A stretch of DNA of 64,000 nucleotides. It comes from Ascaris suum (lineage: Eukaryota > Nematoda > Chromadorea > Rhabditida > Ascarididae). The stretch's first letter is position 1, and each line of letters begins with the position of its first letter. The translations under genes were made by a program, and so were the position numbers. Below, one piece after another: positions 20,731 through 36,500 of this stretch. The notes beneath the pieces were generated by a model, which did no database searches, was not told the DNA's origin, and worked only from the letters and a program-made list of their open reading frames with translations. Location: NCBI GenBank assembly GCA_013433145.1, contig CM024168.1:8812184-8876183 (forward strand). Direction: 5' to 3'.

Positions 20731-23700
20731 GTGAATGAATCATTGCTAGGATCATTTGTATCTTGCTATGTTTTGCCATGTAATTGATGTGGAAAGTTTT
20801 CTGGTTGAAACGGTCCGTTTTATGAAATATTTGATAGTACCTCTGATTTTTTGTGGCTGGTCTTTGTTTTTGGCCGATCTGCCAGAAAATGTTTTTGGCA
20901 GATTGGCTTTCTTGGCTTTTTTGGCTTCTTTTACATTTTTTAAAGAAGCCTCTTCACCACAATAGTAGGCATATTATTGTTTTTATTATTGCGCATTTAG
21001 CTGAATGGGAAGAACTACCGATGATTATTTGAGTAGCGCTGACTTCAGTGGTGCTTTCTAAGTTAGTCTTATTCCTACTCTATAATATTTGCACTTGGTG
21101 AAATGAATAAGTGATTCCTTATGAAGTGCTAGTTGGGACCGTCGATGAAAGCATTTGAAGCAATTCTGATTTGCATGTTGCTGTGTTAGTTGGCTGTTGT
21201 TTGTTTATTCTTATGAGCCGTAGGCATTTAGTCGGTTTAGCCACTTATTGTGAATTGCTGTGATAAATTTGGAGGAAAGGGAAAGGGAGGGAGAGAGGCG
21301 TTGATTTCTGATCGAGAAAAGACCTGTTATATCAATGTCACTCGAGTGGTTTGAGAGTTGCTTGAAGTCAGGATCATACCATTTATTTGCCCACAGGTGA
21401 GATATTTATCTAATATTATGCAACCGGCTATATGAGAAAAGGAAACAATCATCAAATTTTGCTGTTTTCCATATGTGACTATTCAGATTTGTCATTCTGT
21501 CTGTCCTGCTTTTAATTTAAAAACCGACACCGTATCCGCGCGTCCTCCATCCATTCCGAACGTCTGTGTTTGTTATATACGTTTGGCTCGGAATAGCAAA
21601 GATTCTTCGATGGTATCGATTTTATTCTACTTAACAGTATCCATTTTATGCATTACCTGACAGTCTGCTAGAAGATTACTATGGAGCAAGCAGCTTTATG
21701 TTGTATTTTCTTAGCATTTTGCTACATTATAGCGCAAATAAATTTACATATAGGCTAAAGAAATCGAAGGCACAGCAGATTTTCACCAAATTTAAGCACA
21801 AGTTTTGAATGTTCTTTCAAGGGAGTGAACATGTCAACACTTCGATGAATTATACGTTTGTTCTGTCGAAGTCTCAGTGCTCTGATGCAGTAGTTTTATC
21901 AGCAGTTTTTCAGCTGTTGAAATTTGTGCTTGATACGGTCGATCTTTTTTTCATTTCAGCTGATTTTCATTTTTTCATCGTTTTTACTTAGTAATCTCTA
22001 TTGCGTTTGTTTGTTCGCATTTGCGATGCGACACAAAATTGTTTAGTCGCCACTGTTTATAGATGTTTTGTTGTTCACTGTTGGTTAATTAAGTTGCTCA
22101 AATAAAGTCGTTAAGTTTGTCTTATTTGCAGTTGCAAGAAATGTGTGAGGGAGATTGCCGTCGCATACGATCCTGCATTTCACTCTACACGGCCAGTAAC
22201 TTGCCAAGGCCGAGAAGTAATTGCAGTGCGCATTACAAAGATGCGCTGTGCAATTACTTTGCAATCGTAAAAACTTCACAAAGATGCAAAAAGTGATGCA
22301 GTATAGGTTTCTGCACTCACGAGTATTAGGGAATTACTGACTGAAAGTTACGACTGTCAAGGTATATATAGTGATCGGGTGCAACACTGCCTTTGGATTA
22401 ACTGGGATCTGAAATATGAGAAGATTTATGGTCGTCGATCACCTACAAGTCATTCGTGCTTCTAGGTTTTTGTGACATTTAGTCCGGCGGTATGCTGGTA
22501 GCACCAAACATGTTACACGGAGTTGCTGCCGGTCTAAAAATTGCGACTACCAGATCAAAATACCAAAAGTACAAGAGAATGATCTTACAGTTTATGCAGC
22601 GGTAGTCTTTGATGAGTACCAACTTCGCGCCTAAAGTTTGCAGCGCTAGCGTCGTGTGGCAAAGCAATACACTTGTCAACTAAGAAACTGAGAGGACTTT
22701 CCTATGCGCATTTAATTTAGTTGGGAGCGGTCACGGTCTTTTTGTGGGGTGGCGGGGTGGGGGGGGGGGGTGGGAGAGGGAGAGGAAAGAGGAGTCCGGC
22801 GATTCAACGAGTTCAATGGAGGCGTTCATGTGTCGACTGTCGACTTCAAGGTTGAAAGTCACTCAACTTATCAGCTGGCAAGGTTTCTGTCTGATTAGTG
22901 TTGTTTCGGTCGGTAGTTAGATCAGTGCAGTTCACGCTGGTGGCTTCTTGGCATTTGGAAACCGCAACGTGAGCACGTCCATAGTTAGGTGAAATCCCAG
23001 CTACATGCAGACCAAGCCAGATCATGATGTATTCACGTCACAGCGCAAAAATGCCATTTGTCTTAGCGATTCACCTGCAAAAAAGACCGATGATAAAAAT
23101 CCATAAGTGGCAAAACGTTTCGCTTGAAAGTTGGCGGCACCTCAAGCGTCATCGAGTCGCACGGGATATGAAAGGACCGAGGATAGATTGCAGCTTCACG
23201 ACTTGAAATTACAGAAGAGTCAGTTAAATGCATAAGGACGACGCGGCATCAAAATAGTGCTTTCCCATATTTTTCTAGAAAGGAACCGTGTTCCTTGCAA
23301 AATTCAAGTGGAAACGCGTGCCAGGGAAGTTGACGTGGAGAAAAATTCCCACATCTCACCGGACCAGGAGCGACGATCTAAACTGTCCAACCTAATAGGC
23401 GGACCAGAGGACTATTCATAATAATAGCACAAATTTCGTTTTAAAGGTTTTGTCCGACCATTTGCTCACCAATATTTGCAAATGCAGTCATTCGTTACCT
23501 TCATGCGTCCAAAGATTACCTGGAAGGTCGTCAGCGGAAATGAGACTGGATAAGTCAGCTGCTGAAATTTCAGTTCATTTCTGCGCTTTCTTACCCACTT
23601 ACCTGCTGGTTAGGGGAAAGCCCCCCGCTCATCGAAGACTATTGCGGTACAGACCGCGATCATTCCACTGTACAGACCAATGTCACTTTTTGTGAGACAA

Positions 23701-26700
23701 CTGCGCACATATTCTCCCACCTGCACCATACTTGATCTGCACAATACTATAGTGGCCTCGAAGGGCACTGATTCTCTCACGGTGCAATTTGAGAAATACA
23801 TATACGCAGCACGCTCGCCACAACATGCGCTGCAAATGCGCGGCACTACAACATTAAAGCTCAGCAAGTCTACAAGTAACACACTGCATTTAAAACATTA
23901 CTACAAACTACATGAGGTACTTTAATGGCTTCAATAATGTGGTGAATCCATCGTTAATAATTTTGTCTCAAAACGAACGGGTCTTTTCAGCGTTGTATTT
24001 GGTGATATTTTTTGGAAGCAGGCGTGAGGCGTTCTAAATTGAACTCCTCGAGTCGTTGGCACTACGAGTAGAAGAGTGCAAACAGTGACGAGAGAAGCGG
24101 CGCACGTGCTTCGAATGGAATATTTCTCTATTGTTCTCATACTTTTGTTAATTCACCAAAAACTCGAATAATGTAAAGAAAGGCAAATACGCTCATAAAA
24201 CATCTCACAATGGAGTGCCACGTGGAGACTTTTGTACGAAAGTAAACTCATGAAAGGACGTATAGGCCAAGTTCCAGATTGCGCTCAAAGGTTGCTTGTT
24301 GAGTATATAAGAATGTCGCGGTTCTCGTTCGCAAAGAGTAAGGATTTTTACTCGTAGTAGTATCGTTGCTACCGTTTTTGATAGCCGTATCCTTTGTTGC
24401 GCCATATTAAGTGCCGCGCCGAAGTGCCCATGCTTCTGCGCTGATTAATGCGATGTTGTGTACAATATCATTCCACTATGCCACGTTAAGCTTTATCGCA
24501 ATGAAAAATAACTGCATTTCTGTAAAGATGATGCTCTCTTCATAATTATTAATCCACTACTCGTTTTTCCATTATAATTTAATAGAACAATATAAGAAAG
24601 AAGTTGTTTAGTTCACTGCAGTTCCGCTATGAAACCAATCCAGAAAGAAAGTGCAAGAAAGATGTGAAGCATTGTGCCGTCATTCTTTATTGTTGATATA
24701 GCAGCATTCACAATTCGATCAAGCGATTCCATGCCACTTTTCCGGTATTCGAAATTACCGCGAATGATTTCGCACTCGAAATTATTGCTTACGACATCCT
24801 AGTATGAGGTAAGTTTGCATAAAACCTTACCATAAGAACTTGTTGATTGCGCCGTGTATTTGCGTGTGCATCATGCTCGTCCGATTGTCCCACATTTTGA
24901 GTCGCGGATGCTGCGATTCTGACTCGCATCGTCTATGACCTCATATCGAGAATTTCATTCCATTCGATCGCCTGGAGCTTTCTTACGATTATTTTACTAA
25001 TCTTCAAATGTTCCATGAATTCTCGTCTCATTTATTTTTGTATAAAACAGAAACGCGGCTGCTACGCAGTGAATAGGGCAGGAGAGATTTGCAGGCGTTG
25101 ATCACTGATTGATTGTCGTTCTCTACAAGAGAATGTGATTTAAGAAATTATAGGTTTAGATAAGGAAACCTGTTTGTAGATTCAGGAATGCATTTTTAAA
25201 CGTTAAAACAGCGAGATAGGAATGTGTCGGAAAGTGCAGGGCAGAAGGACGAGGTGAATGATGGCCCAACACAACTATATCGAATAAATTTAAAATTGAA
25301 CGATATTGTTGTATTTCTCGGATTTAAAGATGAATTCAACAGCGCCAATCTTAATAGATCAGGATGCTTTTGCCGCACTTTTTCGTCTTCAAAGATTTAT
25401 TATCGTCGATTTGCATGTTGCAATACTTTTCAATTGCAAACGACATCTGCCAACATCCGGAACGTTCATAGAATCCGAGTGTACGAATATTCCTAATGGT
25501 TCATATTTTTGTACAATTTGGCGTCATCCGTAAACATTTCGCAACTTGCGCTAATAAATTCGCTGAATCATTTATGGATAGTAAAAGCAATAATGAACCA
25601 CGAGCGCTGTAACCTACGACACACCCGATGTCATTGAGTGACGGTGCAAATGACCAATAGCCGCACTCCGGCAGCGAGCTCTAAAAATATCCATTAGCCA
25701 ACACGAAACGTCAATGAATCCGCACGTCCAACTTGTGAAAAAGCTTGATATAGTTAAGGTGGTCAATTGCCTCCGAGCAATCCAGGCATAGCACATCAAC
25801 AAGCTCAAAAGCGTTGATTGCACCAATAACATAGGCGACAATAAATTGGCGTTTACATCCACAAGGTATGCAGCCAAAGCGACGTCCACACAACAGGTTA
25901 TTTGTGCTAGAAGGAAGAGGGCACTTTATTTAACAATGCACTCCACAACATAGAAACACTTTTGACAAAATTGAATTGACACTACTTTATCGCCTTATAT
26001 CCACAAATATTTATTCTAAGCAAGTACCATAAAACTACTTCACACCGTTAGCATTGTCAGGTTAAACAGCAGCTAAAATATATAGGATAGAGATAAACCG
26101 TTAGAAGTAGCAACCTTAATTAAGAAAACGAAAGAAATGCATTGTTCGTTATTCAAAACATGATGAAAGACATATACTTGAATTATTTATAGCGTTATGC
26201 ACATGAGCATCAGTGTGGGAAACTTTCACAAAACTTTTGGATAAAAAAGAGGAAGAATATCATTATCAAGAATGAAAAATATTTGATATTGAGTGAGAAA
26301 TATTGCATATTTCTGGATATAATTGCATCGTTCGCTTCAACCGATAAACTCACAGCTCCTCTATGATCGCCAGTGGTGGAGCTTTACTTGAATATATTTG
26401 CGTATGGCATTCAGGTATCGATTTCCTCGTTTTTTGTGCACAACAGCGCGTACGTTTAAACCAATATGAACTTTCTACAGAAGGAGTTGACTTCTGGGTC
26501 ATTATCGAATGATGAAGAGCAGTTGTTCTTCACAAGTAGAAGTTTTACCTGTTGACGACATGTGTATAAAAACTTTGCACTAGTGGGGCAGCTTACAGGG
26601 AAAAGCAACGAATAATGAAGAAATTTGCATTATTTGATGAAACTAAGGCCATATAGACATTAGAAATATGCGCATTTGTTCCAACAGAGATCAAATCCAG

Positions 26701-27536
26701 GATGTGATTTTTTTAAGTGAAAGTTCGGACAAGCTTACAATAACAGTTGGGGATAAAAAGAATTGCAATTCATCAAGGATAACCTGGAAGTTGAAATTTA
26801 ATGGGCATCTTTGTTTGATCGGATCACTAACAATTCAGATTGATCATTTTACCAACTAAAAGGTGTTAGGAGCTGATCGCCTAAGGAGCTAAAGTTGCAA
26901 GCTACAAACGCTACCTTATGAACTTATAGTTTTTGCGCATAAAACAATCCAGCTAGGATAAATAATCTCACTTATGGAAACTTTTAGCTCTGCCACATTT
27001 TATTTGTTTTTCAATGGACGACTCCAATTGCAAAATCAATTTAAAATAATCAAATTTTTTTGGACTCGAAAAATCTCACTTGTCGGTAATGGCTTATCTA
27101 TCAGAGCTAAAGTACCAAAGTGAACGCAATATCGCATGTTGAATGAATATCGCGCAATATCGCATATCATTAACAAACATTTCGATACATTTTTCCACTT
27201 GCTTTCATCGACGAAATCAGTTAAAAACTGGTTGGAATCAAACATTTACAGCTCACCCATTTATCGCAAACCATTATAATAATACGTAATCGCAGCACTC
27301 ATTCTACGAAAGCGATGTAACACAAAACGGTTACATCAGAGCAAATTTGTCTATTAGTTCGTAGATCTGTTTCCTGTTTATACCTAAATAAGTGAGTGAT
27401 TCGATTCTTTTGAGCGCTTGATGAACATGTTGTGCAGTTTTCGAAATGGTGAAGTGTGATTGTGTTATGACTGAAATATAGAGAGTGAATGCTTTTAATT
27501 TAAGCAATCGTGCTATTAAGCACAAAAAATTCAAGG
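20731..27536. other. Intergenic stretch, little seen
   Basis: I see no supportable gene over almost 7 kb. The open frames are short and overlap on both strands, without splice-site support. There is a G-rich run near 22740-22775 and an otherwise AT-rich background. Part of it may be upstream sequence of the transporter gene. Confidence 0.4.
22740..22775. repeat. G-rich simple sequence
   Basis: GTGGGGTGGCGGGGTGG followed by a run of ten G. It contains more than four G-runs, so it could form a G-quadruplex on the plus strand. It lies between the insertase and transporter genes. Confidence 0.85.
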
Positions 27537-30500
27537 ATGGCACATCGAATGCGATATTATGTGCTCATACTTACTGCGATATGTCTCACTTCTGTGATGT
27601 CCAATATCGTCGTCTTCAACTTCACGGTCCTCTGCATGACGCCACATCACGATGGCCAACTTTCGCTGACCAATGAGGTTATTCGTTTCTAAAAATAAAT
27701 GAGGCAATTATTTATCATTGATGATTTGTCTGCCACATTTTCACGTTTATCGAACTCAAAACCAATCGAATAAAGGAAACCCTTCTTAGCTTGTCGCACA
27801 GTTCGAAGTGATTTATCAACCAAAAAGAATATTTTTCTAGGAAATTCCGCTTCGGAAAACTGGTCTAAAGTACTCCTAGCTGTCCACAAGTTACCGGATG
27901 GCTGTGAAGGGCAAAGTTATTAGATATTTCCTAGGCACTTTTAGGTGCCCCATTCATAGTTGCGGTTCTTGTTGCAATTTATCGGCCGTGACACATTGCA
28001 CTCCGTAATCTCCGTAACTATTACCACACGTTTTATAAACTTTTGCAGAAATTTTGCATTTCTCAGCAACTGGGAAATGCATAGATCAGTAGATCTGGTT
28101 AAGATCAGGGACTGACCTAAATACTACCATGCGAGTGAACCGAATCATAAAGGGTCTTGTTTTCTCCTGCAATCAAAAATGCCTCCAACGCCTCTTGTCA
28201 GTTCAGCTTCGTAAACGCCTGCACTACTTTGCAGCAAGTTTGACCTATATCTCGTAATAAATTATATCGCGAAGTCTTCCCTTCCCCGTCGGTGTTTTTC
28301 TCGTTGTTGAATATACCCTCGTGAATGGAGAGACTTTATTTGGATGCGTGGATTCTGTTCACGTTTGCATACCGCCATAATCACACGCTGCAGTCTTCCT
28401 TGTTATCCTTTGTTATACGAACTTTCTTATTTACACATTTCTTCATTGTCGATTAAATTTTATGAGGATAATTTGTTGAGATACTGTTAGGGTAATTTTA
28501 AGGAAGTATGTGACCAATCGCGTTCTTCGATCTCTATTTAATCACATTTCATCAGCTGCGTCCTTCATATTGTTGTGGATTTTCATTGTTACTGGTAACA
28601 TTTATTGCGTATTTAATGTAACAGTAGTGCATAGGGCTTGACAATAAGCGCTTTTGTATTGATACCCTCGCACATTGCTAAAAATTTTTCATCTCTTGTT
28701 TCCAAATGTATACAAAGATCGTATTTGTTGTTTACACAATATGCACCGAGAAACCATATAAATTGATACTCACTTCGAAAAAAATTGCTCGAGTTTTATT
28801 ATTTTGTGTGCACTTTACGGTGCACACCTGAATCTTTCCTTCTTGATGGCTAGTTTTTCATCGGGTAAAACACTTCTTTTCTATCAGGATTGTTTTATTC
28901 GACGATTTTGTTTTGTTGCGAAATGTTTTTTAAAACAGTCGGCTTATTTTGTCAGAAGGATTTCAATTTCTCTTCAACTATTGTATATTCGAAGATTTAT
29001 ATTCCTAACGAAACTTGCCTCAATTAGTAGGCCTGAGAAAAGGAACGTTTTATGCTCTAAGAGTGCTTTATTCCAAATCAAATATCCCAATGAAAGAAAT
29101 TAAAGTGATGCACTAGTTGTTTCACCTCATGTATAGAATGCCGACCTTTTCTTGTTAGGTATTCTTGGAAAATTTCATCCGCAAAGCACATTATGGCAGT
29201 CTCGTGTTTGTGCGCATTAATGTATGTGTACATCCTTCCACCTGAAAATTCGTCAATATCAACTCGACCATCACTAAAGCTAGAGCCAGAAATATATTCA
29301 GCACTATGTAAAGCATTGAACAGCTTTTAAAAGTATCTCACTCTTTCGAATTTTAAAGGAGTTATAGGCAATTAAATAAATGTACCAAAAATTTGCACGT
29401 ACAATACTGGCCAGGATTTCATTTTATACCGATCGGATCGTAGAAGAACAAGTCTTTTGAAGAACATTCACGGGTATGATCAGATCACGAGTGATACTAT
29501 TTTGCATATTTTAATTTTTATTAGTATTTTCTAAAGTGGTTAATCACATGAGCGAGGAGCAAAAATGCACGTCGCATCAACTTCCCTATGGCCTTTCCTA
29601 GGTGTTCTAGAATGGGCTGCAAGCACATCTGCATGAATAAACAAATAAATGCACATATAAATAAAGAAACCAATGGAAAAGTTAATAAATAAGCATGTAT
29701 GAAGAAAAAAAATTAGCGCACAGTTTTCCATCTGTTCTATGAAAATTCTGCTGCGAATTAAAAGCTGTTTTCTTGAAGCCATCAGAGTGAAACGTATTTA
29801 TAGCATCAGCTGACGATATTCTTTGTTTGATGCGAAAATTCCCAAATTTTCTTCACACAAAAATCATTAAATTTTTAAACACACGTTCCAGATAAAATTT
29901 TCTTATTGCATAAGAGAAATTCTATCTCTGTTTTCGAGCGCTTCTGCAAACTAGGACACCTCGATATCTCGCCTGTGCATATATATTGTGCAAACTTCAT
30001 GAGATTCTAATATATGTCTGTGGCTATGTGTCTGGCCGTCTGTTTTGTTCTTTCCACATGATAACAAATCTGCGGTACAGGTATCAGTCTATATGGATCT
30101 AGCAACTCCCAAAGAACTAAATGGGTCCGCAGTAGTGCTGAACAGTGTTTGTGCGAGCGGTCTGGCCATTTGAAACGTGAATGCGTTGTTCCGCATGCTT
30201 CTAATTTATTTACAAGTCATGGATCGATTGGGTTTAGGAAACGAGAGTTCCAGAGATGCGTATCGCAGCACGTTCTCTACCACGCTTCTCCGCTTGCATT
30301 AGCTTACGAAGGAGGGTCCTGTGCGTTGTCGCTGCACCCTCGTGAGGGAGGGTTCTTCCCGAAGTGACGGGCTCGGTCATTCCCTTGCATGGCGGGTGGG
30401 TTTTTAAGACATGTAGTCCGTACGCTGTTGTGGAGACTCGCGAGAGGTGGAAAATTAGAAACCATTAAGTTTTATCAACAAGCCACGTTTATATGGTTAT

Positions 30501-33500
30501 TATGTTGGTGTGCGACTGCAGTGGGTTAGCAGTTTTTGCGATCTAGGTGTACTATCGTGCTGGAGTTCGTGAGGTAGAGTATTTGCGGCTAAGTCTAGAA
30601 GCCGCTTTTACATAATAAAATCCGAATGCTTCATTTGCGCAAAAGCATGTGGTGTGTTCGTTTCTGTGGACTGCGATAAAATTTTAAAAAATTCGTTGAG
30701 AATGTAGATTATTCTCTCTAAGGATGGCGTGAAAGGTGACTGAGGTCATTTTTCGCTGTGTTCCATCAGCTATATATATGCCATTTGCAACATGAAGTGT
30801 CACTCATGATATACTAACATTCCCTTCTGCAGAGATTTGATAGTTTTTCTTGCTGTTTTGCTAGCTTAAGTTCGACATGCGCTCATACGCCTTCTGAGGC
30901 GAGCACGATCGGAACGGAGAGTCACTGACCATTTGGCTAGATAGTCACTGACCATTTTTGTCAATTGCCATGGAGGCCACATTCTAATAGCTTGTTGGAA
31001 CTGCCACAACTGTATTTTTGTTTTGAAACCTCAGTGCGTTTTACAGTTCCTCTTACCATTTATTGCACTAAATTTATCGTGGATAAAATTTTTCGATAAC
31101 GTCGATACTCTATTTTGAACGAGTTGCCGCTACTTTCTGAAGTGACCTTAACATGACAAAAATCAAAGCACTGATTAAGTGTCGGATTCGACCTCCAGAT
31201 ATCATAGGTCCTACTTCTTTGTTTTAGGAAAGACAGAAAAAGTGTGTCTTCAATGAAATCTCCTTATTACACCTCACAGAGTGCTTCGTTGAGTATATTT
31301 CAATGGATGTAGAAAAGCTATTGGCACTGAAATTTTCTCCCCTCTCCTTCCCTCCTTTTTCCAAGAAAGTTTAAGCGTCTCATACTCCTTGGACCGTAGA
31401 CTACGAGAGAAGGCTGTGGCTTTCAGATGTCTTCTAAAGGACCGATGTTCATTCGTAGGCAGAATTTTCTTCACAGTAGAGATCTGTCGTGAAGCTAACA
31501 CATTGGCTCTTCTTTCAAACGCTTCCAAGGAGAGCTTTCTAGGAACTAAAATAGAGGGAGGCATTATTCAAAAATTGCTTTAAATCAGGAGTACTCTTTT
31601 GCAAGGTTTCGCTTGACTGTTGTTTCTCTAATGTTGGTTCGCTTGTTGTTTCTATTTACTTCTGGCTCCTCTATAACAAACTATTCTTTCTTGAGTAACG
31701 CTGCGTCACAATTCACATCGAACTCACCCACTTATATATTCTTCGCATATTCCTGCAATTCTATAGAGCTTTTTTCTGCTGACAAAAGCAAGAACATGAT
31801 CAAAAATCCGGGAGTCATTTTACGGCAGAGGCCCCCAGCACCAGGGTTCCCAGTGTCTGATAGCCTCAACTCATGAAATAGGAAACCCATGTTGTCTAAT
31901 CTCCACGACTGGATGGCTGCCTATCTTCACTTTTTTCCCTACTACTGGTCACCTTTAACAGGTAGTAAAACTAGAAGGTGCCATTAAACTAAGTCATCAG
32001 TATTGTCCAATCAACCAGTTTCATAAGACAACATATTATTAGGCGTTTGGTCAGCGTTTCTGAATAATTAGTTAATCTGCTCGCCTGACAGGTGAAAATA
32101 CGCTATCCATTTTATCGTTTCTGCAAAGTGTCGCAAATAACCCTTGCGAATATTTGCAAAAAAAAAACACCTAATAAGGGAGGAAGTATTATGAGATTTT
32201 ACCGGGGATGTAAATTTTAAAGTTCGATTTACTGCATCGCAAAATGCCTTAATCCCTTTAAAGTGTCTCTCCATTATCCTGTATGCTATATTATAAGGTA
32301 GTTTTGTCCCTGTGAAGTTCACTGCAGTGAAATCTCCCTATTTAGAGCACGTCTGACGAGGAACGAAGTGCATATTCAAAAACAGAGAAAACAATTATCT
32401 TCAGCTCTGTGGCTATCGGTGCCCTGATCGCTGTATTTCCGCTGACCTATGTCATTCAGGTATCGTTTTTGAGTTGCTCATTCGCTATTCAAAGTTATTT
32501 AATTGTCCGAATTGACCTCTTTATATATATTTCTAGGATTTTTCCTTTTTATGCCTGGAATAAAGAAATACTGTTGTCGTATAACAATAAACAATCTTCC
32601 AGTTTGGCCGCTTCACTTTACTTTCAATGCTCGATCGGATTATACGTATACAGCACTGCACATTTTCTCATCTAAAACTACACCATTTCCTGAGACGTCT
32701 TAATTCTCCTGCAAAATACCTATATTATATAAGCCTTATTATACTTGATTATACTAGACTAGATCTAACATACCATGTTATACTACGACCTGGATTATAT
32801 CTGACAGTTTTCCCTCAGTTAGGCCACGCATGCACTAACTTCAAATACATTCCATACTTTCTTTGATTTATTCTAAGAAAGTGCGTATAACTTCAGAATA
32901 CTAAAATTTACAACAACTAAAGATGCCGTAAAGTAAAATAGGGACTTATTGCTTAAGTGAAGCGTAATTTAGTGTCATCTGCGTGACTCCCATGGAGGCG
33001 GCCAAGCGCAGGAAAACGTGCTAGGCCCGAAAACCGTACTATACGGCCTTGGTTCCACTCCTGGCCACACATGGGAAGTGATTACTGAACCACAAACATT
33101 TCCATGGCGAAAGGGTGGCTGAGCTCCTCTTGAACGGAATGCATGAATTGCCCACACTAGCCAAAACCGACGAGACCATGGTTTCTGATGATCAGTTGGG
33201 TCAGGGATGATGTCATCTCGTCATTTGGCCATTTTCTTCTGCGTCCTTGACCAATTCAGTTAAAATTTCAAATGGAAATCTCATTTGGCCACGAGCCAAC
33301 TGAGATTTTTAGAAAGTTAAGTGGTATCCCCCATGCGTTATTGATCGCCTAGTAACTTTACATCAAAGCAATGTTTCAACCACTAAATGAGCAAGGAAGG
33401 ATTTCGACTGCCCAATATGTTGGAAAATTCTGCAACAATATTCGCATTAACGCCTTCGGTTTTACGAGGTTAAAAGGAAGCATTCATACAACAGAGTTAT

Positions 33501-36500
33501 AACTGACATGAATTCAATGAAGAGGAGTATTGCTACAAATGAGCCAAGCACTAGATATATGCTGTAAGCGACATGTGAAAACTTGAAAGTCTACTCGAGC
33601 ACATATTCTCTAGCAGATTATGGAGAAGATTGGCCAGTAAATCTGGGTTTATGCATATTTCAGCTCAGTATTGACTAGCGGCTTAAATATGAGAAAACAA
33701 CTGCAAACCGACTAATAATGTGCTGTCCGGTAGAATAAAATTGACCAACCGAAAACTAAAAGCTCGTTGTTCGGAGGTGGCGAACACTGACAATACAAAT
33801 TTGCCTATAACTTTTATTACTCTTAAAGCATCAGAAACTCATACAAGATTTGCTCAGATTCTGTGAAGTACGTGCTGAAGGAATGAGGTGGATAGAGACA
33901 CAGAACCGTAAGGAGGAGAATAAAATTGAGAGTTCCTCTCCGAAATTATCTTCCAAATGTATGCCATTAACTTGTGTCTTCAGAAAACTTTGAAGGGTAG
34001 TCAGATCTTAATAAAAGAAAGTAGTTATTTTAAATACTATAGCTACTCAACAGTCTACCACAAGCAAGGATGTTACAAGGTTTTGAATGAAAGCAGAAGT
34101 GCTATTAGCCATTCTTTGAGCGATGGCCCGCAGAAGCCTGTTGGCGCAGCTCAATGTTATCCCTAGTGCACTATCGGACTTAACAAATCCTCAAAAAATG
34201 CTATACTGTGAACAGCTTATAAGCGCAATAAATACGAAAGAAATGTCAGAACAAAGAAATTCATAAATGCATGGTTAGAAATGGATAATTTGCCATCGAA
34301 TTAGTGCGGTGGAATAAAAGAGGTGAAAAAGGAACGTCGAGATCCATCGTGGAAAGTCGGGAAACGACCGCCACCTGGCTGTCCATCGCATACTTTCGTA
34401 GGCAGTATAGTGCCAGTGAGGACTCTCTTCGGTGTTTTCTCCTTCATACCATCATCTAGAAACCGTTTTCCTATAATGGAAGTGCGGACTGCAACAAATC
34501 TTTGGTCCCGTAAAGATTGTTTGGTCGCCATTGTAACTAGAACTTCGTCGGACACTGCGGTCGAATCTGTGCACCTCAATTCATTTTAGTGGAACCCTGT
34601 TCAATTATTCGTTCAGTTGGATTCACAATAAGTTTTAGAGTTCAGTCGAACAGAAGTCTAAAATGGAGCATATTCGGCTCAGTATAAGGGATTAAAATGA
34701 ATTAAATTCGATAGAGTTCAATTCAGTCAACACTCAGGCGTATGGTGTGCGGTGGATTTTCTTCGTAGCGGGTATACTAAGTGGACTCTCCACAGCAGCA
34801 GTACCATGGGCTGCATCACAGAGAACGGTCGCCTACTTCGCTCTTCTGCGCATAGTACAGGTGTTCAAATTTCTTTATTATACGGCATCCTTTTTTGCTC
34901 ATTAGTTAGCTGCTGAAATTCTCATCATCATTCAAGAGAAGGAATTCAATCTAAGTGCGCAAATCGTATCTTTACGCAGAAATTATTCAGCGATAGAATC
35001 TAGATCCATTGGATCAGAAGGAGATGCGAAGGCGCTCGAAGCGAGTGAATGTTCGTTTCGAGTCGAGAGGAGGGGCGATAGCCACATGATCAAATGACAG
35101 GCGCCGAGGAAGTTTGCTACAGGTTTTATGTCTGCGTATCACTTTCCATAAATAAATAAATATATTACACAAAAATTTGCGTCGCAAGAACCGGGAAGAC
35201 TAATGTTGTAATCAGATTAAAACTGTTGAAAGTAATCAAAGGAAGATCTTTTGGGCAAGAACTGTAGTTAAAACAAGTTTACAGGGAGCAGGATTCGCGG
35301 CATGTTTACCAACTGTTGGCGTGGTCGCATCGAAGTGGGCTTCCCTCAAGCAGCAAGGTCTTTTCATGTCCACACTCACTTCATTCACACAGCTCGCAGT
35401 CGTCTTTTCAATGCCTGTTTCCGGTCAGGTGGGCGCAAGAACTTTCTCACTTACCATCTCCTTCATGCTGGCAGAGGAACCAGTCAAATGCTAATGTCCC
35501 TGATGATACACAGGCTGACTAAATAAGTCGTTCAAGCCCTCTGGGCTTCATGGCAAATTCTTTCTTCATACAACCTTCCATGCACATTGGCTAATCTCCT
35601 GTGCCAAAATTTACGACGGCGACTTCATATCTATAGCTGTTTGTGTGTTACGGTGCCTTGCTGTCCCGGTGGTTGCAATTTAGGATAGACTGAAGCTAAA
35701 TCAACAGAATTTGATAAATATGTTGCAGATTATAGGATAAATTTCCACTCCGTTAATCACAATGATCCACTTAATCTAAACGGAGTTGGAGCGTTTAAAG
35801 ATGCAAAAGAAATTAAGTGCACTTTATACTGATCAATGTTTCATGTTGCAGTACTTGGACTACAAGGAAGGTTCGTAGTTCTGCCTGATCAGCTAAAATA
35901 GTAAGCACTGTTGCGCTTGTTTCATTTTTAGGTAATAATTTACGAAAATGGTTGGCAAGTTAAGCAGGATGCAATCGAGGATGCTGCATTGCACTTCTGG
36001 CACTCTTGCCCACTTATTGATTAATTTTGAGTATCGGAACCACCCAGAGATGATTCATATCAGCAAAGATTGGAGCCGAATGTTTCGATGATTTTTTTTG
36101 CTCTCTTCAATTAGATAAACCATTATTACCGTCCAACGCAATTCATTCTTGTTAGAATCGCAAGTGCATTCATATGGAAAGCCGTATGCATCGCATTGCC
36201 CCCTAACACATATTCTTTTCCGAGCGCGAAATTAACTCATTTCTCGGATACATGCTGGCAAATTGGTCGTAAATTGGCAAAATTAAGCGCTACTTAGTTG
36301 ATTGAGTGATAAATTAGGATGTCGAGCTGGCTGAGTGCTAATGAAAGAAACAACTGTTCGTTATGCACAAGCATGCACGACGGCAATTATCTATCTGGAT
36401 ATTAGACGATATGTTTACAGATCTACCCACAACATGAATCTCTCCACGAACCTTTTATGGGTCTAGACGGTATCGGATTATTGTAGAACTAATTCATGTT

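Noticed and set aside
33000..33230. Mariner-type transposase
   Set aside because: Only a short resemblance to the C-terminal motif, with no catalytic acidic residues or terminal inverted repeats seen. Kept as a low-confidence repeat only.
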